From Burkholderiales bacterium (GTDB taxonomy: Bacteria; Pseudomonadota; Gammaproteobacteria; Burkholderiales; Usitatibacteraceae), in assembly GCA_025936275.1 (NCBI GenBank), contig JAICTR010000110.1, forward strand, positions 1 to 8,046: a stretch of 8,046 nucleotides of DNA, in the 5' to 3' direction. The translations under genes were made by a program, and so were the position numbers. This document shows, piece by piece, positions 1 to 4,838 of this stretch. The notes beneath the pieces were generated by a model. It did no database searches, had not been told where the DNA came from, and saw only the letters and a list, made by a program, of their open reading frames with translations. Numbering within the stretch: the stretch's first letter is position 1; every line of letters begins with the position of its first letter.

Positions 1-332
1 ATCCGCGGCAGCAGCACGCCGCTCACCAGCACCTGCGGCCCCTGCACGCGCAGCCGGCCCGCGGGTGAGGTGCGCTTCGCGGCGAGCATCGCATCGGCCT
101 CCTCCATGCGCGCGAGCACCTGCTGGCAATGCTCGAAGTACGCCGCGCCTTCCTCGGTGAGCGCGATGCGGCGCGTGGTGCGATTGATGAGCCGCGAGCG
201 CAGGCGCTTCTCGAGCGCCTGGATATGCTCGGTCACGGAAGCGGGCGAAAGCTCGAGCGCGCGCGCGGCGCCGACGAAGCTGCCCTTCTCCACCACCGCG
301 GTGAACACCTCGAGCGTCAGCAGCCGGTCCAT
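1..332 (-). CDS. LysR-family transcriptional regulator, N-terminal part (cut by window edge)
   Basis: The minus-strand frame opens with MDRLLTLEVFTAVVEKGSF and continues for 110 codons to the window edge without a stop, so the C-terminal effector domain is missing. Residues about 1-60 form the winged helix-turn-helix of LysR-type regulators: the pattern AARALELSPASVTEHIQALE is the HTH, followed by the conserved RLINRTTRRIALTEEG wing. Residues about 65-90 are the linker helix, and the GRLRVQGP stretch starts the effector-binding domain. The ATG at 332-330 is preceded by AGGAG with a 6-nt spacer, which supports this start. The gene is divergent from the cytochrome pair and shares a short intergenic region with it. 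By the usual LysR logic it could regulate that operon and itself; this is inference. The effector cannot be guessed from the part present. Confidence 0.93.
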   Translation of the reverse strand, partial: MDRLLTLEVFTAVVEKGSFVGAARALELSPASVTEHIQALEKRLRSRLINRTTRRIALTEEGAAYFEHCQQVLARMEEADAMLAAKRTSPAGRLRVQGPQVLVSGVLLPR

Positions 333-408
333 TGTTCACTCCTGCCGAACGATGATTTCGGATTCTGCCGCTTTATCCCGCTTTCGTGAATACCGAGAAT
401 GCGCGGTC
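333..408. promoter_or_regulatory. Divergent intergenic region with a candidate LysR-type binding site
   Basis: These 76 bases separate the divergent LysR gene and the cytochrome operon and are visibly richer in A and T than the coding regions around them. Positions 383-399 contain TTC-N11-GAA, a small dyad that includes a T-N11-A pair (T384, A396), the loose signature of LysR-type operators. It lies directly upstream of the cytochrome start. I could not pick out convincing -10/-35 pairs for either direction. Calling this the shared promoter/operator is inference from gene arrangement; the dyad itself is short enough to arise by chance. Confidence 0.35.
339..343 (-). promoter_or_regulatory. 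Ribosome binding site of the LysR-family gene
   Basis: AGGAG on the minus strand lies 6 nt before the ATG at 332-330. It fixes the regulator's start and fits the first residues of the family. Confidence 0.7.
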
Positions 409-1239
409 ATGTCCGTCCGCGTCCTCTTCGCCCTCGCCGCACTCGCGGCCTTGCCCGCCGCCCCCGCCGCGCCGGCGCTGCCGCCCACGCTCGCGGAGAC
501 GCACGGGCCGCGCGGCATCGCCTACGCGCCGCGCTATCCGCTGTGGTCCGACGGGATGCAGAAGCGGCGCTGGATCGAGCTGCCCGCGGGAAGCGCGATC
601 GACAAGTTGAAACCGGACGCGTGGCAGTTTCCCGTCGGCACGCGCGCGTGGAAGGAGTTCCGGCGCGACGGCCGGCCGGTCGAGACGCGCTTCATCGAGC
701 GGCTCGCCGACGGCTCGTGGCGCTTCCTCACCTATCGCTGGAACGAGGAGGGGACGCAGGCGACGCTCGCGCCCGAGGAGGGCGTGCCCGAGAGCGGCAT
801 CCCGTCGCGCACCGACTGCCTCGCGTGCCACGAGGGCGCCGCGGTGCCGATCCTCGGCTACAGCGCCGTGCAGCTCGAGACCGAGCTTGCGCCGGCGCTC
901 GGCTATCTCCACGGCAACTGCGGCCACTGCCACAACGACGGCGCACTGCCGGCGCTCGAGCTCACGCTCGCGCAGAGCGCCGCCGATCCGCGTGCCGGCG
1001 CCGAGCGCATGCGCGCATCGCTCCTCGGGCGCGCGAGCCGGTTCCGTCCGCGCGAGGCGACATCGGCCCCGCGGCGGGTGGTTCCCGGCGATCCCGACGC
1101 GAGCCTCCTCGTCGCGCGCATGCAGTCGCGCGATGCCCTCACGCGCATGCCGCCGCTCGGCGTGAGCGTTCCGGATCCCAACGGCATCGCGATGGTCCGC
1201 CGCTGGATCGAGCAGCTCAAATTCCATCCCAAGGAGTAA
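409..1239 (+). CDS. Di-heme c-type cytochrome (WSDG N-terminal domain type, related to the SO2930-like family)
   Basis: The product is 276 residues. Residues 1-25 are a Sec-type signal peptide (MSVRVLFALAALAALPAAPA), so the protein is periplasmic. Residues about 40-125 form a conserved non-heme domain with the hallmarks PLWSDG, KRRWIELP, AWQFPVGTRAWKEF and VETRFIERL. Two covalent heme-binding motifs follow: CLACH at residues 137-141 and CGHCH at 171-175. TRMPP at 245-249 offers a likely axial methionine. The usual members I recall carry a longer stretch between the two CxxCH motifs; here only about 30 residues separate them. The ATG at 409 is the first start codon in this frame after the divergent gene; its ribosome site is weak (GAGAA, 9 nt upstream). 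The open frame continues back to position 70, but that part is the shadow of the LysR gene. It is followed after 5 nt by a second cytochrome gene. The role is presumably electron transfer to or from an unknown dehydrogenase; the substrate is not visible. Confidence 0.88.
   Translation: MSVRVLFALAALAALPAAPAAPALPPTLAETHGPRGIAYAPRYPLWSDGMQKRRWIELPAGSAIDKLKPDAWQFPVGTRAWKEFRRDGRPVETRFIERLADGSWRFLTYRWNEEGTQATLAPEEGVPESGIPSRTDCLACHEGAAVPILGYSAVQLETELAPALGYLHGNCGHCHNDGALPALELTLAQSAADPRAGAERMRASLLGRASRFRPREATSAPRRVVPGDPDASLLVARMQSRDALTRMPPLGVSVPDPNGIAMVRRWIEQLKFHPKE
1231..1236 (+). promoter_or_regulatory. Ribosome binding site of the second cytochrome gene
   Basis: AAGGAG lies 8 nt before the ATG at 1245 and inside the last codons of the upstream cytochrome gene, directly before its TAA. 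This arrangement supports co-transcription and selects 1245 over the out-of-frame ATG at 1240. Confidence 0.75.
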
Positions 1240-1244
1240 ATGCC

Positions 1245-1808
1245 ATGAACCGACGCAACATCCCGGCGCGCGCCCTCGCGCTCGCCTTCGCCCTCCCCGC
1301 GCTCGCCCTCGGCGCGGCGCCAGGACCCGACGCGCAAGTCGCGCGCGGCATGTACATCGTCTCCACCTCGGCGTGCAACGACTGCCACACGCCTTGGGTG
1401 ATGGGGCCCAAGGGACCGGAGCCCGACATGACGCGCGCGCTCTCGGGCCATCCCGAGGACGCCAACCTTCCTCCGGCCCCGACGTTGAGCGGTCCGTGGA
1501 TCATGACCGCCTCGGCGACCAACACCGCGTGGGCCGGTCCCTGGGGCACGAGCTTCACGGCGAACCTCACGCCGGATCCGGAGACCGGCCTCGGCAAGTG
1601 GACGGTGAAGAACTTCAAGGACACGATCCGCAGCGGCCGCCACATGGGACGCGGCCGCCCGATCCTGCCGCCGATGCCGATCGCGGTGTACCGCAACATG
1701 ACCGACGCGGATCTCGAAGCGGTGTTCGCCTACCTGCGATCGCTGCCGCCGATTCGCAATCGCGTGCCGGAGCCGCTGCCGCCTCCCGCGAAAATGGCGG
1801 TGAAATAG
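1245..1808 (+). CDS. Mono-heme c-type cytochrome, periplasmic
   Basis: The product is 187 residues. Residues 1-24 are a signal peptide with RR at positions 3-4 and a long alanine/leucine core ending LALGAAP. The single heme motif is CNDCH at 44-48, within the stretch GMYIVSTSACNDCHTPW typical of class I cytochromes fused to or partnered with periplasmic dehydrogenases. Later family marks are SFTANLTPDPETGLGKWT (103-120), RSGRHMGRGRPILPPMP (129-145), where M144 is the probable axial ligand, and the closing helix DADLEAVFAYLRSLPP (154-169). It begins 5 nt after the di-heme cytochrome and has a good ribosome site, so the two form an operon and probably pass electrons in one chain. No catalytic subunit is present in the window. 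The start is well supported by the signal peptide. Confidence 0.9.
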   Translation: MNRRNIPARALALAFALPALALGAAPGPDAQVARGMYIVSTSACNDCHTPWVMGPKGPEPDMTRALSGHPEDANLPPAPTLSGPWIMTASATNTAWAGPWGTSFTANLTPDPETGLGKWTVKNFKDTIRSGRHMGRGRPILPPMPIAVYRNMTDADLEAVFAYLRSLPPIRNRVPEPLPPPAKMAVK

Positions 1809-1828
1809 CGCGGCACGGCGGGTAGAAT
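1800..1828 (+). promoter_or_regulatory. Probable sigma-70 type promoter of the M23 peptidase gene
   Basis: GTGAAA at 1800-1805 (4 of 6 matches to TTGACA) and TAGAAT at 1823-1828 (5 of 6 matches to TATAAT) are separated by exactly 17 nt. The -35 box overlaps the last codons and stop of the cytochrome gene. Transcription would start near 1835, giving a leader of about 48 nt before the ATG at 1883. This is a direct reading of the sequence compared with the consensus; activity is inferred. Confidence 0.5.
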
Positions 1829-1833
1829 GGCCT

Positions 1834-1856
1834 GTCGCCCGAACGTCCGGGGCGAC
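1834..1856 (+). other. Hairpin at the predicted 5' end of the M23 peptidase transcript
   Basis: GTCGCCC (1834-1840) and GGGCGAC (1850-1856) are perfect inverted 7-mers around a 9-nt loop. No T-tract follows, so a Rho-independent terminator for the cytochrome operon is unlikely. The hairpin would sit at or next to the predicted start of transcription and could protect the message or shape its leader; that role is speculative. Confidence 0.35.
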
Positions 1857-1882
1857 GCATTCGATCCCTTCCCGTCCGCTCG

Positions 1883-3250
1883 ATGACCCGCCCCGATTCC
1901 CCCGCACCGCAACGCGGCGCCGCCGCGACCGTCCTTCTCGTCGTCTTCATCCTCATCATCGCGGCGGTGATTGCCGGCGCGTGGTACCTGCGCCCGCGCT
2001 TCGAGCCGGATCCGCCCGTGGTCACGTTCTCGAGCGCCGCGGATGTCGTCGGCCGCGCGCCGATCGAGATCGAGGTGAGCGATCCCGGCTCGGGCCTCCG
2101 GTCCGTGGCGGCGACGATCTCGCAGGGCGGCAACGAGCACTCGCTCTTCTCGCAGCAGTTCGCGCACGCGGGCCCGGCGCAGAAGATCACGTTCGCCGCC
2201 ACCAAGGTGCCGGGCATCAAGGAAGGCCCAGCCGTGCTGCGCGTCGTGGCGCGCGACGCGTCGCTCTGGCACCTCGGCAAGGGCAACGAGGCGGTGGTGG
2301 AGAAGAAGATCACGATCGACATCACGCCGCCCACGCTGGAGCTCGTCGCCGACGACCGCTACATCAACTTCGGAGGCAGCGGCGCGATCGTCTATGGCGC
2401 GTCGCCCGACACGGTGCGCTCGGGCGTGAAGATCGGCGACGACTTCTTCCCCGGCTTCAAGGGCGTGGTGAAGGGCCATCCCGACGAGTACTTCGCGCTC
2501 TTCGCGCATCCGTACAACGCGGCGCCCGACGTGCGCGCGGCGCTGGTCGCCACCGACCAGGCCGGCAACACGCGCGACATGCCGCTCGGCTACGAGCTGA
2601 AGAACGTGCGCTACAAGAAGAGCACCATCGCGGTCTCGGACCACTTCTTCCAGACGAAAGTGGTGCCGCTGCTCCTCGATGTCTCGAAGCGCCAGGGCTC
2701 GGTGAAGGATGTCTTCGTCGCCGTCGACAAGGGCGTGCGCAAGCAGAACGAGGACAAGATCCACGAGGTCACCTCGAAGGCGACCCCGAAGGTGCTCTGG
2801 AACGGCGCCTTCGTGCAGCTCAGCAACTCGAAGGTCGAGGCGAACTTCGCCGACCGGCGCACCTATACGTACAAGGGCGAGCCGATCGACGTCGCCTACC
2901 ACCTGGGCTACGACCTCTCGGTCACCAAGCATTATCCGATCGAGGCGGCGAACAGCGGCATCGTCGCCTTCACCGGCGACCTCGGGCTCTACGGCAACGC
3001 GATCATCATCGACCACGGCCTCGGCCTCTTCACGCTCTACGGCCATTGCAGCCAGGTCGACGTGAAGGCGGGCGATCGCGTCGACAAGAAGCAGGTCATC
3101 GGCAAGACCGGCGAGACCGGCTTCGCCGGCGGCGACCACCTGCACTTCGGCGTCTACCTCGATGGCGTGCCGGTGCTGCCGGTCGAGTGGTGGGACGCGA
3201 AGTGGATCGCCGACAACGTCACCCCGAAGCTCGAGGGCAAGGCGCGCTGA
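1883..3250 (+). CDS. Membrane-anchored M23 family metallopeptidase (LytM-type endopeptidase)
   Basis: The product is 455 residues. A short basic N-terminus leads into one membrane span at about residues 15-35, leaving the rest in the periplasm. Residues about 45-320 are beta-rich and contain Ig-like patterns (VVTFSSAADVVGRAPIEIEV near 46; ITPPTLELVADD near 147). I do not recognise a named domain there. Residues about 333-435 are a complete M23 domain: H340 and D344 (HLGYD) and H421 are the predicted zinc ligands, and H388 (LYGHCS) and H419 (DHLHFG) the catalytic histidines. M23 enzymes cut peptide cross-bridges of peptidoglycan; all key residues are present, so an active enzyme is predicted. 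There is no coiled coil, unlike EnvC or NlpD partners. The ATG at 1883 is the first start codon after an in-frame stop (1823-1825), yet no Shine-Dalgarno sequence precedes it. It converges with the efflux operon and seems to be a single-gene unit. Confidence 0.9.
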   Translation: MTRPDSPAPQRGAAATVLLVVFILIIAAVIAGAWYLRPRFEPDPPVVTFSSAADVVGRAPIEIEVSDPGSGLRSVAATISQGGNEHSLFSQQFAHAGPAQKITFAATKVPGIKEGPAVLRVVARDASLWHLGKGNEAVVEKKITIDITPPTLELVADDRYINFGGSGAIVYGASPDTVRSGVKIGDDFFPGFKGVVKGHPDEYFALFAHPYNAAPDVRAALVATDQAGNTRDMPLGYELKNVRYKKSTIAVSDHFFQTKVVPLLLDVSKRQGSVKDVFVAVDKGVRKQNEDKIHEVTSKATPKVLWNGAFVQLSNSKVEANFADRRTYTYKGEPIDVAYHLGYDLSVTKHYPIEAANSGIVAFTGDLGLYGNAIIIDHGLGLFTLYGHCSQVDVKAGDRVDKKQVIGKTGETGFAGGDHLHFGVYLDGVPVLPVEWWDAKWIADNVTPKLEGKAR

Positions 3251-3254
3251 AGTC

Positions 3255-3289
3255 CTCCCTCTCCCTGGGGAGAGGGCCGGGGAGAGGGT
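3255..3289. repeat. 35-bp GC-rich palindromic repeat, copy A, between convergent genes
   Basis: The unit starts CTCCCTCTCCC, pairs with GGGAGAGGG after a 2-nt spacer, and then repeats a second right arm, GGGGAGAGGG. It matches copy B (4632-4666) at 34 of 35 positions; the one difference falls in the 2-nt spacer. It lies 4 nt after the stop of the M23 gene and 6 nt after the stop of the minus-strand small ORF, so it could act as a transcription barrier or mRNA 3' protector for both operons. It lacks a T-tract on either strand. It resembles the interspersed CCCTCTCCC-type repeats common between genes in high-GC proteobacteria. Confidence 0.8.
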
Positions 3290-3295
3290 CGAGCG

Positions 3296-3388
3296 CTAAG
3301 CCAGCGCGAGGATCAGCAGCGCGACGCACGCGATCGCGATGCCGAGCAGCGCGCCGCCCACGGGCAGGTCCGAAGGCTTCTCGCTCAC
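3296..3388 (-). CDS. Small single-span membrane protein, 30 residues, coupled to the efflux operon (hypothetical)
   Basis: The frame GTG...TAG encodes 30 residues: a polar head (M/V)SEKPSDLP, then a continuous hydrophobic stretch from about residue 10 to 30 (GGALLGIAIACVALLILALA), enough for one membrane helix. The GTG start shares four bases (GTGA) with the TGA stop of the outer-membrane factor gene, the usual layout for coupled translation, and GGGAGG lies 7 nt upstream. Nearly every third codon position is G or C, as in the real genes here. An in-frame ATG at 3403-3401 would give 35 residues; I prefer the GTG because of spacing and overlap. I do not recognise a family. The context suggests an accessory of the RND pump, by analogy with AcrZ, which binds AcrB; no sequence similarity to AcrZ is claimed. 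Confidence 0.6.
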   Translation of the reverse strand: MSEKPSDLPVGGALLGIAIACVALLILALA

Positions 3389-4836
3389 GAGCGCGCCTCC
3401 CATCCGCCGCCCAGCGCGCGCACCAATCCCACCGTCGCCTGGTAGCGCGCGCCCATCACCTCCACCGCGGCTCGCCGGTCCGCAAGCTCGCTCCTCTGCG
3501 CATCGAGGAGCTCGAGCTGGCTCACGAGTCCCTCCTGCCAGCGGCGCTCGGAAAGCGCCGTCGCGCGCGCCGCCGCATCGACCGCGCGTTGCTCGGCCTC
3601 GGCCTGGCGCTCGAGGAGCCGCAGCGCGGCGAGCTGGTCCTCGACGTCGCGAAACGCGGCGAGGACGCGCTCGCGATATTGCGCGACCGCCGCATCCATG
3701 CCGCCACTCGCGTAGCGCACGCCCGCCTCGCGCCGGCCGCCGTCGAAGATCGGCAGCGACGCGAGCGCGCCGAGCCCCCATGCGCGCGCCGAGTAGCGCA
3801 GCAGGTCCGAGAGCTGCGGCGAGGCGACGCCACCCGCGGCGGTGAGCGCGATGTCCGGGAACCATGCCGCCCGCGCCGCGCCGACGCGCTCACGCGACGC
3901 GAGCATCGTCGCCTGCGCGGCCGCCACATCCGGGCGCCGCGCAAGCACTTGGGAAGGAACTCCGGCGGGCACCACGGGAAGCTGCGCGGACCACGACGTC
4001 TCGGCGATCGCGAATACCGATGGCGCCTCGCCCACCAGCACGGCGATCGCATGCTCGAGCTGCGCGCGGCGGCGATCGAGTGCGAGCGCATCGGCCTCGG
4101 TGGCGGCGACCTGCGTCGCCGCGCGCGCCACGTCGAGCTCCGCCACATCGCCCGCGCGGTAGCGCCGCTGCGTGAGGTCGAGCGTGCGGCGGAACGCGGC
4201 GACCGTCTGGCGCACCAGCGCGCGCTCCTCGTCCAGCGCACGCAACGCGAGGTACGACTGCGCGACGTCCGCCTCGATGGCGAGATGCGCGTCGGCGAGC
4301 AACGCCGCGGCGGCCTGCGCATCGAGGGACGCCGCCTCGCTCGCATGGCGCAGCCGTCCGAAGAGATCCGCGTCCCACGAGGCATTGACGCCAAGCGAAT
4401 TCAACGTAAGCGGCCGGCCCGGCGGCGCGTTGGTGAAGGTCAAGCCGTCGCCGCGCTGCACCGAGGCGGCGATGCCTACCTGCGGAAGGCGCTCGGCATC
4501 GGCCTGCTGGAGGAGCGCCCTCGCCTGCGCGAGATGCGCCGCCGCGAGCCTGATCGACGCGTTGCCGCGATCGGCGCGCACCACGAGATCGTCGAGCACG
4601 GGATCGTGGAAGGCGGTCCACCAGCCGGAGGCTCCCTCTCCCTTGGGAGAGGGCCGGGGAGAGGGTGAGTTCGCAGGCCCCGCTTCCTTGAACGCCGCCG
4701 GCGTGGCCGGCAACGACGCGGGATCGATCGGCGGCGGCGTCGCGCAACCGGCGAGCAGCAACGCCAACGTCATTCCCGCGAAAGCGGGAATCCATGGGTT
4801 CCCGCTTTCGCGGGAATGACGATTCAGTGTATGCAT
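3385..4836 (-). CDS. RND efflux system outer membrane lipoprotein factor (NodT/OprN family)
   Basis: The product is 483 residues, a normal length for the family. It is the TolC-like channel that carries RND pump substrates across the outer membrane. LALLLAGC at residues 24-31 is a lipobox with Cys31 as the acylated residue. GWWTAFHDPVLDDLV (71-85) opens the first of two outer-membrane-efflux repeats, with NASWDADLFGRLR (151-163) and QRRYRAGDVAELDVARA (223-239). The second repeat includes LARRPDVAAAQA (298-309) and FPDIALTAAGG (326-336). The C-terminus has the family ending LGGGW. The ATG at 4836 lies 2 nt after the permease stop; GGGAG is 12 nt upstream, a weak site. Oddly, residues 6-23 and 57-69 are encoded by two different palindromic repeats, the first forming most of the signal peptide. 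An alternative start at 4773 (Met22) would leave a 10-residue signal without positive charge and is less likely. Confidence 0.93.
   Translation of the reverse strand: MHTLNRHSRESGNPWIPAFAGMTLALLLAGCATPPPIDPASLPATPAAFKEAGPANSPSPRPSPKGEGASGWWTAFHDPVLDDLVVRADRGNASIRLAAAHLAQARALLQQADAERLPQVGIAASVQRGDGLTFTNAPPGRPLTLNSLGVNASWDADLFGRLRHASEAASLDAQAAAALLADAHLAIEADVAQSYLALRALDEERALVRQTVAAFRRTLDLTQRRYRAGDVAELDVARAATQVAATEADALALDRRRAQLEHAIAVLVGEAPSVFAIAETSWSAQLPVVPAGVPSQVLARRPDVAAAQATMLASRERVGAARAAWFPDIALTAAGGVASPQLSDLLRYSARAWGLGALASLPIFDGGRREAGVRYASGGMDAAVAQYRERVLAAFRDVEDQLAALRLLERQAEAEQRAVDAAARATALSERRWQEGLVSQLELLDAQRSELADRRAAVEVMGARYQATVGLVRALGGGWEARS
3396..3401 (-). promoter_or_regulatory. Ribosome binding site of the 30-residue small ORF
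   Basis: GGGAGG on the minus strand lies 7 nt before the GTG at 3388-3386. It falls on the tryptophan-glutamate codons of the C-terminal GGGWE motif of the outer-membrane factor, so part of the match is forced by that protein sequence. Confidence 0.5.
4632..4666. repeat. 35-bp GC-rich palindromic repeat, copy B, in frame within the efflux factor gene
   Basis: It is the same unit and orientation as copy A, with one substitution in the spacer between the arms. Read on the minus strand in the gene's frame it encodes residues 57-69, SPSPRPSPKGEGA, a proline-rich stretch with no counterpart in the linker I expect for this family. Removing it would join FKEAGPA directly to SGWW, a natural family transition. 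Confidence 0.85.
4768..4821. repeat. 54-bp near-perfect palindrome within the signal-peptide codons of the efflux factor
   Basis: Arms of 23 bp (4768-4790 and 4799-4821) are perfect inverted copies around TCCATGGG. Inside that spacer CCATGG is itself palindromic, so 26 of 27 opposed base pairs match. The motif ATTCCCGCGAAAGCGGGAAT is of the type found as dispersed repeats between genes in many beta- and gammaproteobacteria and, in related form, in Neisseria. On the minus strand it encodes RHSRESGNPWIPAFAGMT, the hallmark translation of such repeats, in frame with the outer-membrane factor. The span is exactly 18 codons. Confidence 0.9.
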
Positions 4837-4838
4837 GT

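Noticed and set aside
70..408. Upstream extension of the di-heme cytochrome frame
   Set aside because: It lies antisense to the LysR gene, and the signal peptide begins at the ATG at 409.
399..1244. Upstream extension of the mono-heme cytochrome frame through the di-heme cytochrome gene
   Set aside because: It is a shadow of the first cytochrome gene. The signal peptide and AAGGAG site place the start at 1245.
1834..1856. Terminator of the cytochrome operon
   Set aside because: The hairpin lacks a T-tract and sits downstream of the predicted -10 box, so a leader hairpin fits better.
3255..3289. Rho-independent terminator between the convergent genes
   Set aside because: The stem is strong, but no T-tract follows on either strand and a copy occurs inside a coding region, so it is annotated as a repeat.
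3404..3865. Upstream extension of the small minus-strand ORF as a 189-residue protein
   Set aside because: It overlaps the outer-membrane factor in another frame with shadow composition; only the last 30-35 codons fall outside or at the end of that gene and look like protein.
1981..4668. 895-codon plus-strand frame across the M23 gene and antisense to the efflux factor
   Set aside because: It overlaps two well-supported genes on opposite strands, has an arginine-rich shadow composition and no motif.
4768..4821. Insertion sequence or MITE with target duplication
   Set aside because: There is no transposase, and the bases flanking the palindrome (AA on the left, AT on the right) show no convincing direct duplication.
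3255..4821. CRISPR-like array or composite transposon made of the repeats
   Set aside because: The copies are few and widely spaced, of two unrelated types, with no regular spacers and no cas or transposase genes.
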